From NCBI RefSeq assembly GCF_038002825.1, contig NZ_JBBODF010000001.1, positions 2,108,001-2,172,000 on the forward strand: a stretch of 64,000 nt of DNA, written 5' to 3'. The first letter of the stretch is position 1; each line of letters opens with the position of its first letter. The notes beneath the pieces are model-generated. The model saw nothing but the letters and a program-made list of their open reading frames with translations, was not told the origin of the DNA and did no database searches. Shown one piece after another: positions 52,635-61,625 of this stretch. Source of the DNA: Paenibacillus sp. FSL H8-0048 (GTDB taxonomy: Bacteria > Bacillota > Bacilli > Paenibacillales > Paenibacillaceae). A program made the position numbers and the translations under genes.

Positions 52635-54031
52635 TGGACAGCGCGGTCCGGATTTTACGCAAATTCGTAGGCTCTACCCTGCTGGTCTCTACGCTGCTGC
52701 TCCTGTTCAACCTGATTCTAATCGGCTCTCTAATCTTCAAGGAGACCCATCAGGAGGCTTCACCGGAGAAGGTTGTGCGCGAGTTATCCTCAGCTCTGCA
52801 AGGGGCTGACGGCACATATTCCCTTGATCCCAAGGGGGCCGCGCTGCTTCAGCAGAACCGGGCCTGGGCTATGCTGCTGGATACGGGGGGCAGGGTAACA
52901 TGGAGTGAGCAGCTTCCGCCGGAGATTCCGCGCGCTTACAACATCGTAGAGGTGGCGAAGTTCTCGCGCTACTACTTGCTGGAGTATCCTGTGTATATCT
53001 GGGAGCACCCGGAAGGACTTCTCGTCGTTGGCTATCCCAAATATTCATATGAAAAATATCAGCTCGGATACCTGACGGACTGGTTGCGCTCCCTCCCCTT
53101 AAGAGTGCTCCTCCTCCTGGCCTGCAACGTGGTACTGGCTGTGGCCCTTTCACTGTTCATCGGCTCCCGGCTGATCCGCAGTATCCGGCCGCTGATCAAC
53201 GGCATTCATGCCCTGGCCAAAGACGAGCCGGTCCAACTGCAGACTGCCGGACTCTTCAGCGATTTGTCCGAGAGCATTAATTCGGCTTCCGCTACGCTGC
53301 AAACCAGGAGCTCGCAGCTGAAATCACGGGATGAAGCCCGCTCGAACTGGATCGCCGGGATCTCCCATGACATCCGCACTCCGCTCTCGATGATCCTGGG
53401 CTACGCGAGCAATCTGGAGGAGCAGGACAATCTAACCGGAGAGCAACGCCAGCAGGCTGCCATCATCCGCCGCCAAGGCGAGCAGCTAAGATCGCTGGTC
53501 AGCGATTTGAATCTCGTCTCGATGCTGGAGTATGACATGCAGCCGTTGCAGCTTAAGCCGGTCCGCTTATCCGCTCTGGCCCGGACCGTGGTCTCTGACT
53601 TCATGAATAACGGCCTGGAGGAGCATTATTCGCTGGACCTGTGCATTATGGACGAGCGCCTGCTAGTGACGGGCGACGAGAAACTGCTGTACCGTGCGGT
53701 AAACAATCTGGTCCAGAACAGCATCCGCCATAATCCGGACGGCAGCCGGATTACGGTAACGGTCTCCGGCAGCCGGAACCCGAAGGAGCCGGAATGCTGT
53801 CTAGCCGTATCCGATGAAGGGCCTGGGGTTCCGTCAGAGCTTTTGCCTGAGCTGATGCTGTTGCCCTACTCTGGAAAACGGACCCGCCCCGTCCGGCAGG
53901 GCCACGGGCTTGGCCTCCCGATGGTCGCCCGCATCGCGGAAGCTCACAAGGGTAAGCTTGTTCTGGAGAGCCCTCCGGGGGAAGGGCTGTGTGCGACTCT
54001 GAAGCTGCCGGCTTTACCTTTGCCCAAGTAG
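52634..54031 (+). CDS. Sensor histidine kinase of the LanFEG-linked two-component system
   Basis: 465 residues. Membrane spans at about residues 14-36 and 155-177 flank a 120-residue extracellular loop; then HAMP-like linker, H box GISHDIRTPLSMILGYASNLEE, N box RAVNNLVQNSIRHNPDG, G1 SDEGPGVPSEL, G2 GHGLGLPMVARIAEAHKG. The start shares bases with the regulator stop (TAATG). The large extracellular loop favours direct detection of a ligand, like NisK/SpaK, rather than the short-loop BceS type. Confidence 0.88.
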   Translation: MDSAVRILRKFVGSTLLVSTLLLLFNLILIGSLIFKETHQEASPEKVVRELSSALQGADGTYSLDPKGAALLQQNRAWAMLLDTGGRVTWSEQLPPEIPRAYNIVEVAKFSRYYLLEYPVYIWEHPEGLLVVGYPKYSYEKYQLGYLTDWLRSLPLRVLLLLACNVVLAVALSLFIGSRLIRSIRPLINGIHALAKDEPVQLQTAGLFSDLSESINSASATLQTRSSQLKSRDEARSNWIAGISHDIRTPLSMILGYASNLEEQDNLTGEQRQQAAIIRRQGEQLRSLVSDLNLVSMLEYDMQPLQLKPVRLSALARTVVSDFMNNGLEEHYSLDLCIMDERLLVTGDEKLLYRAVNNLVQNSIRHNPDGSRITVTVSGSRNPKEPECCLAVSDEGPGVPSELLPELMLLPYSGKRTRPVRQGHGLGLPMVARIAEAHKGKLVLESPPGEGLCATLKLPALPLPK

Positions 54032-54050
54032 ACATCAGGTTCCCGCAACG

Positions 54051-54093
54051 AAAAGCAGCGATCCTGCACTAATCAGGAGAATCGCTGCTTTTT
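54051..54093. terminator. Bidirectional terminator between the kinase and the 26-aa peptide gene
   Basis: AAAAGCAGCGAT (54051-54062) / ATCGCTGCTTTT (54081-54092), perfect 12-bp stem with an inner CCTG/CAGG pair; T runs on both strands. Confidence 0.9.
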
Positions 54094-54098
54094 AGCTT

Positions 54099-54179
54099 TT
54101 ACAGCTGAGCGAATGGGTTCAGATCAGATACCCACAGAAATGAGAAACATAATGCAATAATCAATAGCTTTTTTAACAT
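54099..54179 (-). CDS. 26-aa hydrophobic peptide gene
   Basis: ATG 54179 to TAA 54099-54101 on the minus strand encodes two lysines, a hydrophobic core (LLIIALCFSFLWV) and a short polar tail SDLNPFAQL. AAAGGGGGGG stands four bases before the start, one of the strongest sites in the window, and a perfect terminator follows six bases after the stop. It reads as an export signal plus a mature tail of under ten residues, or as a small membrane peptide/toxin. No partner gene is evident; the convergent neighbour is the LanFEG-linked kinase. The 54180-54387 gap upstream holds no other gene. Family unknown. Confidence 0.6.
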   Translation of the reverse strand: MLKKLLIIALCFSFLWVSDLNPFAQL

Positions 54180-54387
54180 AAATCCCCCCCTTTATAATAA
54201 ATTCAAGAAGATAACAGCACAATTTGTCGAATCCGCACATTGCTTAATCGCTGAATATCCTCAAATTTCAAACTAATCTTTTCTTCTCCAAAAGAAGGTG
54301 TGCGGGTGAAGCCCATCTCTCCCAATATTCGCTATATTCTGCTATGCTAATAGAAATTCATAGTAGATACAGGAGGCGTAACCCGGA

Positions 54388-54951
54388 ATGGATGCATTTC
54401 AATATGAGCTTACCTCAGAGAGTTCGATTAACCTGAAATATGAGTACGGCGGTGAGTACTTCACGTTCAGCCTGTACCGGGATGACAGCGGGTGGGTGCT
54501 TCATCCATTTGACGGGATGCTGCTGCGGAATCCGGCGATGTGTACGCTGGTTGCACAGGAGCTGTTCAAGCACAAGCCTTTTCAGGTCATGCTGGCAAAA
54601 GAAGGTATCCTGTTCACCGATATACGCTCTACCGTCAATCTGGATAATATTAATGCGCCGGTAGCTGCACGCAATGAGCGGGAGCCGCGCGGTAACCCTG
54701 CTGACGATCTGATGGACTTCGTTCAGCAGCACTCGATTGAAGAGGTCATTGACTACGAATGCCAGTTGGTGGGGAGCCGTATCTCCTTTTACAAAGAGAT
54801 TCTACAGCGCATGTTCATGGATAACCTGGGTCCCTCGGACCCCGAATTCCAGAAGATACAGGATATTGTGCGGATCTACGAGCAGGCGCTGGAACGGCTG
54901 TCCAGCCTGAACGGTCCGAATCTGGACGCCGGGAGCCGGGGAAGATTCTAA
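54388..54951 (+). CDS. Hypothetical protein linked to a TerD-like gene
   Basis: 187 residues. An alpha/beta N-terminal part (YELTSESSINLKYEYGGEYFTFSLYRDDSGWVLHPFDGMLLRNPAMCTLVAQELFKHKPFQVMLAKEG), a polar linker, and a helical C-terminus (FVQQHSIEEVIDYECQLVGSRISFYKEILQRMFMDNLGPSDPEFQKIQDIVRIYEQALERLSSL) that could be a coiled coil. No signal or membrane span. I recognise no family. AGGAGGCGT precedes ATG 54388. It lies 55 bases before the TerD-like gene on the same strand, so a joint role is plausible. Confidence 0.72.
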   Translation: MDAFQYELTSESSINLKYEYGGEYFTFSLYRDDSGWVLHPFDGMLLRNPAMCTLVAQELFKHKPFQVMLAKEGILFTDIRSTVNLDNINAPVAARNEREPRGNPADDLMDFVQQHSIEEVIDYECQLVGSRISFYKEILQRMFMDNLGPSDPEFQKIQDIVRIYEQALERLSSLNGPNLDAGSRGRF

Positions 54952-55006
54952 GCCTGCCAGTGCACTTATACAAGCTTGAACTACACATAGGAAAGGTTGG
55001 TTCTCA

Positions 55007-56311
55007 ATGACACTTGAGCTTATCAAGGGGCAAAAATACAGCATAACCAAAGACAACCCCCGCCTCACGCAGCTCATCATCGGCCTGGGCTGGCAGGCTG
55101 CGGGAGCCGGGATTGAGATTGATAGCTCTGCTGTTCTGCTTACAGAGGCACAGCGGGTCTCCTCTGCGGCGGATCTCATATTCTATGGGCATCCCGCTGC
55201 CGGTGATCAGTCTGTAGCTCTATTATCCCCTGAGCAACGGATCAGCACAGGCACGGCTGACCAAGCACAAATCGCTGTCCGGCTCGACCAGATTCCTGCG
55301 GAATATGAGCGCATTGCGTTTGTGCTGACGATCCATGAAGCTGTGAAGCGGCAGCAGAGCTTCTCTTCCTTGGACGGTGCCTATCTGCGGATTATGAGCG
55401 CTGCGGACGGAACGGAGCTGCTGCGTTATCCGCTGGGCAACGGTTATTCGGTGGAAACTGCCATCGTTGCCGGGGAGCTCTACCGGTATCGGAGCGAATG
55501 GAAATTCAGTGCGGTCGGCTCTGGTTATGCCGGCGGCCTGCCCGCCCTGTGCCATAGCTACGGGATACCGGCGGATACGGCTCAGGCATTGGTTCAGACA
55601 GCGAGACCGGAGGCTCCGCCCCGGAAATCTCCTTTTGTTCTGCCGGAGCTGCGGCCACGCCCTAAGCAGAGGCCAGCGGACCTGTTGCCTCCGGCTTCGC
55701 CGCCCGGTTCTCCAGAGAATTCTGGAGAACGGCTGCTGAAGAACCGGGGAGAGACGGTCCGGCTTCAGAGCGGGCCGGGAGCTGCGGAGGAGATCGTCAT
55801 CAATCTCAACTGGGTTCAGACCGAATCCTCCAGCTGGTTCGGCAGAAAAGGGATAGATCTCGATCTGGGCTGTCTGTTTGAGCTGAGCAATGGCCTCAAA
55901 GGCGCGGTCCAGGCGCTCGGTGAATCCTTCGGCAGTCTGAACCGGCCGCCTTACATCCTCCTGGACGGAGATGATCGCACCGGCTCGATTGCCACGGGCG
56001 AGAATCTGCGGATTAACAGCCACTATCTCTCCGAGATCAAGCGGATTGTTATCTTTGCCCTCATCTATGAGGGCGTGGCAAACTGGTCACAAGCCGGCGC
56101 CGTTGTAACCATAAGCCAGCAGGGCGGGCCTGAGATCAAGGTCCAGCTGGACGAGCACAACAACGATAAGGGAATGTGCGCCATCGCCATGCTTCACAGC
56201 CAACCGGATGGGAGCTTCAGCGTGGAACGGCTTGTGGAGTATTTCAGCGGTCATGAGGAGCTGGACCAGCGTTACCACTGGAATCTGCGGTGGGAGGCCG
56301 GGAGTAAGTAG
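55007..56311 (+). CDS. Double TerD/TerA-like domain protein
   Basis: 434 residues. Residues 1-185 form a TerD-type domain (IDSSAVLLTEAQRVSSAADLIFYGHP; IAFVLTIHEAVKRQQSFSSLDGAYLRIMSAADGTELLRYPL; AIVAGELYRYRSEWKFSAVGSGYAGGL), where acidic residues bind calcium in relatives. A Pro-rich linker (about 200-245) leads to a second TerA-like domain (IVINLNWVQ..., KGIDLDLGCLFELSNG, YILLDGDDRTGSIATGENLRIN, RIVIFALIYEGVANWSQA). These proteins occur in tellurite/phage/colicin resistance and membrane-stress loci. No TerC or other ter genes follow. AGGAAAGG lies upstream of ATG 55007. Confidence 0.85.
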   Translation: MTLELIKGQKYSITKDNPRLTQLIIGLGWQAAGAGIEIDSSAVLLTEAQRVSSAADLIFYGHPAAGDQSVALLSPEQRISTGTADQAQIAVRLDQIPAEYERIAFVLTIHEAVKRQQSFSSLDGAYLRIMSAADGTELLRYPLGNGYSVETAIVAGELYRYRSEWKFSAVGSGYAGGLPALCHSYGIPADTAQALVQTARPEAPPRKSPFVLPELRPRPKQRPADLLPPASPPGSPENSGERLLKNRGETVRLQSGPGAAEEIVINLNWVQTESSSWFGRKGIDLDLGCLFELSNGLKGAVQALGESFGSLNRPPYILLDGDDRTGSIATGENLRINSHYLSEIKRIVIFALIYEGVANWSQAGAVVTISQQGGPEIKVQLDEHNNDKGMCAIAMLHSQPDGSFSVERLVEYFSGHEELDQRYHWNLRWEAGSK

Positions 56312-56400
56312 GCATCAAGTAGCGGCCAGCATGAATAGGAAAAACGTCCCCTGGCGGGCGGTGATACCGCCGATAGCGCTGAGCCACCCTCTGCCGGACC

Positions 56401-56426
56401 AATGTGGTCGGTTTTTCGTATACATT
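56401..56426. repeat. Palindrome element F (single copy)
   Basis: AATGTGGTCG-GTTTTT-CGTATACATT followed by GAGCCCACGTGCC, as in array D spacers. Imperfect arms. Between the convergent TerD-like and SLH-protein genes. Confidence 0.75.
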
Positions 56427-56472
56427 GAGCCCACGTGCCCTCATGGCAGTGCAGCATAAGGCATTTAGCCCC

Positions 56473-56526
56473 CAGCACAAAACAGCCCTTCCCCGTCTAA
56501 GACGGATGGAAGGGCTGTTTGTGCTG
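56473..56526. terminator. Terminator between TerD-like and SLH-protein genes
   Basis: AACAGCCCTTCC (56481-56492) pairs with GGAAGGGCTGTT (56508-56519), extended by AGCACA/TGTGCT, with an inner CCGTC/GACGG. GTTTTG follows on the minus strand. Confidence 0.85.
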
Positions 56527-56534
56527 TAATTATT

Positions 56535-59500
56535 TTATTCTGCCGTATGATCTACAGAAGCTGCCTGAATGCTGCCGAATGCCCAGTAGCCCACCGGGAC
56601 ATCTGTCCATTTCTGAACTGCGCTGGTCAGCGGAGCGATATCAAGGGCACGGTTGACGATAGTTACAGCTTCTGCACGCGTTAACGTCTGGTCCGGACGG
56701 AACGTGCCGTCTTCGTAACCGGTGATGATGCCAGCCTGAGACATCCGTTCAATGGCTGCCTGAGCCCAATGTCCGGAAATATCACTGAAGCCGGCCGCAT
56801 GGTCTTGTGCGCTTATAATCAAGCGGGACAAAATGGTCGCCATTTCGGCTCTTGTAATTGTCTGGTTAGGCTTGAAGCTGCCTCCGCTGTAACCCTTCAT
56901 GATGCCGCTTCGCGTCACTTGACCGATTGCTTCTGCCGCCCAGTGTCCGGCAGGAACATCGGAATACGCTACGCCAGCAGTAACATTGGACTGGCTGAAG
57001 GTGCGGGCAATGATGCTGGCCGCTTCTGCCCGGGTAATGCTGTTCCCTGGCTTGAAGGTGCCATCGGCATAACCCGTCATATACGCCTTCACCTGTACCG
57101 CAGGATCTTGTGCAAGTACAACGGTAAAGGTACTAAATTTGCTGATGCTAAATTGAATGCCTGACTTTCCGGTCTGGCCAAAAGGTACGATCTCTCCCTT
57201 GACCAATTCTTTGGTGCCGTCGCTATGTTCAATGAAGACCGCAAGTGCCTTCAGTTGCTCCGCCGTTAACGAAGTGTTATTAAGCGGTAATACCAGCGTA
57301 ACCGGACGGCTCTGCAGATTGGTCTCAATTGTTACAGGACGGCTTACTAACGTAACTGCCGCACCGCGGGATACACTCTGTACCTGTGCTTTTGCAAGAG
57401 CTTCAACCTCTGCGCTCTGCTGTGATGTCTTCAGTGGAACGAGGTTGAAGTAAATATCTGTACCGAATCCAGCCATTGAGCTGCCCGGCACCTTCACCTC
57501 AGCATTCACTGTAAATAGATCCAGCATAATCTGATTATCAGCAAATTGCTTGCTGGAGGTTGCCGGAATAGTCAATCTGGTTCCAGCCACCTCGTCATTC
57601 TTATCAGGCACGATGATTTTGGCAATATTGGACCCTGCGGCCTTAAGCTCATTAACTGCCCGGATGGCCTGATCCAATGTGAACGTAAGAGTGTCACTTT
57701 TCACACCGTTTGAATCCTTGGTGCGGGTAATGACAACGGAGGAGACCATAGAGCCTTGAGCAGCACCGTTTTCAACATTCGCATTGATGCTTTCAGTCTG
57801 CGGGATTGGTGTCGGTACCGGAGCCGGGGCTCCCCCTCCTGAGCCTGAACCGCCGCCCGGTGCCGGTGTAGGAGAATCAGTTGGTGTGACCGGAACAGGA
57901 ACTGTCGAGAAGCTCCATACCTTACTATCCGCAAGTCCTGCATAGCTGTTACCTGATTCATCTGTAAAAGCACCCGGCTCGATCAGCACATAATAGCTGC
58001 CGCCCTGCTTCAATAAACTGCTAGTATTGATGCTAACGATATCGTTTGTAATAGTGACAAGCTCCCGATTGCCCGCTTCGATTGTCGTTACAATCTCATG
58101 ATCTGCTGCATTTACAAGCTCAATATTCCCTTTTCCAGCAAGCACATTCTCGTTAAAAGTCAGTGAGAGTATAGCAGATACAGGTACATGCGTTGCACTG
58201 CCTGCCGGACTGTAAGAGGTTACTACAGGTGCTGCTGTATCCGGTGCACTGGTAGTCACAAACCGCCAGGCGTTAATGCCTGCAATCCCGGCATAGCCAT
58301 TGCCCGCGTGATCTGTAAATGCTCCCTCTGTAACCCGTACAAAGTAACTCGTCCCATGCTCCAGGTTATCCGCCGGATTGATGGTTACGACATTGTTCAG
58401 GATCGTTACCCTGTCCGAAAGAGCAGGAATCGCCGCTACCGGATGACTATCATCGGTGCTGCGGAAAATCTCAATAGTACCCGCTGCTGCCCGTACATTT
58501 TCGCTGAAGCTAAGGACCAGATTCGTGTTCACTGCCACTTCGGTGGCCCATGGCTCCGGTGAATATGTGATCACCGTTGGCGAGATCCGATCCGGTGCAT
58601 CTGTGGTTGTGAACTGCCAGACTGTACTCTCTGCATTACCGGCATAGCCGTTGCCTGCGAGATCAGTAAATGCCCCGGCTCCAATCTGTACATAGTAACT
58701 CACACCATACTTCAGATCATCCGTAGGATTAATCGTCACTGCATTGCTATGAATAGTTACATTCCCGGAAGCTGCAGGAATCGTCGCTACCGGTGCATGA
58801 TTCGCACTATTGTAAATGACGATATTGCCTTCACCAGCCTTTACATTCTCACTGAAGGTAAGCTCCAGATTAGCTCCAATAGCTACACCTGTTGCACCAT
58901 TCGCAGGTGTGTACGTGTTCAACACAGGTGCAGTTGTATCTGGCGCAGCCGGGGTGGTGAACTGCCAGGTTGTACTGTCCGCAATTCCGGAGTAGAAGTT
59001 GCCGGATAGATCTGCGAAGGCATCTCCTGTAATTCTCACATAGTAGCTTGTACCATACTCCAGATGTTGAGCCAGGTGGATTGTTGCTTTGTTGTTCAGA
59101 ATGATTGCCTTACTGGCAGCAATAGTAGCTACCGCTTTGTCGGAGTCAGGGCTGTAGATCTTAATGCTGCCTTCCCCTGCCCTTACATTCTCGCTGAAAG
59201 TAAGCTCCAGATCAGTTCCAACCGCTACATCTGCTGCACCGTTCGCAGGTGAGTATGTGTATACAATTGGCGCAGTCTTATCGGGCTCGCTGGTAGTAGT
59301 AAACCGCCAGGTTGTATCGTTAGTGATACCCGCATAGCTGTTGCCCGCCATATCCGCAAATGCATTGTTCTCAATCTGTACATAGTAGGTTGTACTGTAA
59401 TCGAGGTCAGCCTCCAGATTGATCGTTACTACATTAGCGTCAATGATGACTTGAATAGATTCGGCAGGAATCGTCACCGGCGGAACACTGCTGTTCGTGC

Positions 59501-61289
59501 TGTTATATATTTTAATGCTGCCTTCCGATCTCTGTACATCCTCGTTGAAAATAAAGCTCAGGTTGGTGCCAATCTCTACATTCTTTGCCCCATTCTCAGG
59601 AGTAAAGCCGCTTGCTAACGGCGGTGTAGTATCTGGCGCATCGTTTGTTGTAAACCACCAGGTGTTACTGTCTATGATGCCGGAGAAATAGTTATCCGCT
59701 GCATCTTTGAATGCTACGTCTCCGATTTCAACATAATAACTAGTACTGTGTTTCAAAGAGAACAACAGTTCAATAGTAACAACACTGCCATTCACCATTA
59801 CATTATCCGAATTAACAGGAATAATCTGTTCCGGTATATCGCGTTCCGTGCTGTTGTAAATCAGAATGTTGCCGCTCTCCTTCATTACATCCTCAGTGAA
59901 CGTAATCGTAAGATCGGTGTCAGTGTCTACTGATGTCCCCCAACGCTCCGGAGTCAAACTGTCTACAGCCGGAGCTGTGGTATCTGCTGCTCCAGCTACT
60001 GTCGTGAAGCTCCATTCACCCGCTGCAATCGCGGAATTTCCATATTCGCTCTTATTGATGAAGGCATTCTCGTCAATTGTTACGGAATATTTAGTGCTTT
60101 CAACAAAATCCTCGCCCGGATTAATTGTTACGGTATTATTAACAGGATCTACTGATACCCTGCTATCCTTCGCCGGGATGATTTCAACCGGAGCAGACAG
60201 ATCCGCAGCCTTGAAAATCCGGATATTTCCAGTTGCTTCATCCACCGGCTGATTGAAGGTCAGAACCAGATTGGCATTAATCTCCACATCGGTATCATCA
60301 TTTCCCGGAGTCAGACTGAGCACCCGCGGAATGTTTGGAACGGCATTGGACTCAATGATCACACCAGTTACACCCACAGCGATAAAGCGGTTATGGCTCT
60401 GATTAAATGCGATTCCATTAAGGGTTGCTGTCGTACCTGTATTTTCAGGCTTCCAATTCTGCCCCATATCACTAGTAGAGATAACCTTACCGCCGTCTCC
60501 AGCGGCCATAAATACCCCGTTCCCGTAAGTCACTCCGTTCAGATTCACTTTAGAATCCAGGGCCTGCTCAACGCCTCTCTTACTATCCGGAGAGATAATG
60601 ATGGTTCCGGACGCCCCGACAGCCATGAACATGCCACCGCCGAAGCTGATGCCCTTTAAATTTTCGGTTGTTTTGCGTGTTACCTTAGTCCAATCAGATC
60701 CATCTTTGGACATTACCACTGTACCGTTATCACCCACAGCTACAAACGTACCGTTGCCGTAAGCCACAGCGTTCAGATTCGCATTAGTGTCTGAGTATAC
60801 TATATTCCAATCAGGGTCATTGTCGTTGTCATTTTTCATCATGATAGATCCTGATTCGCCGACTAGAACTAATTTTTTATCACCGTAACTGACTCCATTC
60901 CATTTCATAGTGATGAATCCATCGGAGGGTGTCCAGGACACGCCATTTGTTGACGTTAGGACTATCCCGTTGGCACCGACTGCAACATATTCGCCATCTG
61001 TTCCTGTATGGATAATATCGTTCAAATTCTCGGTCACACCTGATTCCCGGTCTGTCCAGGTCATGGAGCTGCTTAACGCACCAATCTCCCCTTCATTGCC
61101 CACCATTACTGTACCGGTGCCTATTGCTACTGCATTTAATGTAATTCCGTCTGGTGCCGTATCTAGTGTAGTCCAGCTTGCCGCACCATTATCTGTTGAA
61201 CCCGCATATACCGGAAAGGCCCCGGTCCAAACCAAACTGATCGTGAGTAGCAACGAGAAAACTTTTTTCAATCCCTTACCCTTAAACAA
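56535..61289 (-). CDS. Large SLH-anchored surface protein with BNR-like and Ig-like repeats
   Basis: 1584 residues. Signal peptide (VFSLLLTISLVWTGAFPVYAG); residues about 35-320 are a beta-propeller made of repeats like LNAVAYGNGTFVAVGDNGTVVMSKDGSDWT; then seven Ig-like (SbsA/Big_5-type) repeats of about 115 residues, each opening with a Pro near the start, an xLxLTFSENV strand and closing WxFTT; then a Pro/Gly linker (TPAPGGGSGSGGGAPAP), a further beta domain, and three SLH motifs at the end (MTGYADGTFKPGNSITRAEA, MKGYSGGSFKPNQTITRAEM, ITGYEDGTFRPDQTLTRAEA) that bind pyruvylated cell-wall polymer. The start is TTG 61289 after GGGGGAGCG. Likely adhesin or surface display protein; no enzyme motif seen. 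Confidence 0.9.
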   Translation of the reverse strand: MFKGKGLKKVFSLLLTISLVWTGAFPVYAGSTDNGAASWTTLDTAPDGITLNAVAIGTGTVMVGNEGEIGALSSSMTWTDRESGVTENLNDIIHTGTDGEYVAVGANGIVLTSTNGVSWTPSDGFITMKWNGVSYGDKKLVLVGESGSIMMKNDNDNDPDWNIVYSDTNANLNAVAYGNGTFVAVGDNGTVVMSKDGSDWTKVTRKTTENLKGISFGGGMFMAVGASGTIIISPDSKRGVEQALDSKVNLNGVTYGNGVFMAAGDGGKVISTSDMGQNWKPENTGTTATLNGIAFNQSHNRFIAVGVTGVIIESNAVPNIPRVLSLTPGNDDTDVEINANLVLTFNQPVDEATGNIRIFKAADLSAPVEIIPAKDSRVSVDPVNNTVTINPGEDFVESTKYSVTIDENAFINKSEYGNSAIAAGEWSFTTVAGAADTTAPAVDSLTPERWGTSVDTDTDLTITFTEDVMKESGNILIYNSTERDIPEQIIPVNSDNVMVNGSVVTIELLFSLKHSTSYYVEIGDVAFKDAADNYFSGIIDSNTWWFTTNDAPDTTPPLASGFTPENGAKNVEIGTNLSFIFNEDVQRSEGSIKIYNSTNSSVPPVTIPAESIQVIIDANVVTINLEADLDYSTTYYVQIENNAFADMAGNSYAGITNDTTWRFTTTSEPDKTAPIVYTYSPANGAADVAVGTDLELTFSENVRAGEGSIKIYSPDSDKAVATIAASKAIILNNKATIHLAQHLEYGTSYYVRITGDAFADLSGNFYSGIADSTTWQFTTPAAPDTTAPVLNTYTPANGATGVAIGANLELTFSENVKAGEGNIVIYNSANHAPVATIPAASGNVTIHSNAVTINPTDDLKYGVSYYVQIGAGAFTDLAGNGYAGNAESTVWQFTTTDAPDRISPTVITYSPEPWATEVAVNTNLVLSFSENVRAAAGTIEIFRSTDDSHPVAAIPALSDRVTILNNVVTINPADNLEHGTSYFVRVTEGAFTDHAGNGYAGIAGINAWRFVTTSAPDTAAPVVTSYSPAGSATHVPVSAILSLTFNENVLAGKGNIELVNAADHEIVTTIEAGNRELVTITNDIVSINTSSLLKQGGSYYVLIEPGAFTDESGNSYAGLADSKVWSFSTVPVPVTPTDSPTPAPGGGSGSGGGAPAPVPTPIPQTESINANVENGAAQGSMVSSVVITRTKDSNGVKSDTLTFTLDQAIRAVNELKAAGSNIAKIIVPDKNDEVAGTRLTIPATSSKQFADNQIMLDLFTVNAEVKVPGSSMAGFGTDIYFNLVPLKTSQQSAEVEALAKAQVQSVSRGAAVTLVSRPVTIETNLQSRPVTLVLPLNNTSLTAEQLKALAVFIEHSDGTKELVKGEIVPFGQTGKSGIQFSISKFSTFTVVLAQDPAVQVKAYMTGYADGTFKPGNSITRAEAASIIARTFSQSNVTAGVAYSDVPAGHWAAEAIGQVTRSGIMKGYSGGSFKPNQTITRAEMATILSRLIISAQDHAAGFSDISGHWAQAAIERMSQAGIITGYEDGTFRPDQTLTRAEAVTIVNRALDIAPLTSAVQKWTDVPVGYWAFGSIQAASVDHTAE

Positions 61290-61511
61290 TGTATCGCTCC
61301 CCCTTGTTCATTCATCCTGTGCGCTATATTGCAAATTCTGCTGGAGTGTAGCATCTGCCCCCTTAGAAATTTCATATCTGGGCTCCATTCTAGCAGACCG
61401 CTCTAAACAAACTCTTAACAATTCTCGACAAAAACCGATTCACGAGGACCTAATTGGGGTATGGCTCTAAAAAAAATGAAAAAGTCCTGATTTTTCTAAA
61501 AAAAATAGCAA
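61290..61511. other. AT-rich leader/promoter region of the surface protein gene
   Basis: No gene is supported. The stretch 61460-61511 is nearly all A/T with long A runs. It should contain the minus-strand promoter and leader of the SLH-protein gene. Confidence 0.45.
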
Positions 61512-61555
61512 AAAATAGCACTTTGAGCTTTCACTCATAGGTGCTATTTTTATTA
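61512..61555. terminator. Terminator after the TetR/DoxX operon
   Basis: AAAATAGCAC (61512-61521) / GTGCTATTTT (61541-61550), perfect 10-bp stem, T tracts on both strands. Confidence 0.8.
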
Positions 61556-61625
61556 TCAGTCTCTATGGCTATCCTATGAACAAGGGGAGTGTTACCTGTG
61601 AGCATGATTGTACGGCTTACAGTAA

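Noticed and set aside
49354..54200. Hidden lantibiotic precursor near the LanFEG-like genes
   Set aside because: I read the gaps on both strands; the only small gene (54099-54179) lacks the Ser/Thr/Cys-rich core of a lantibiotic.
55223..56023. 266-aa minus-strand frame opposite the TerD-like gene
   Set aside because: Shadow frame rich in Arg/Gln with no start signal.
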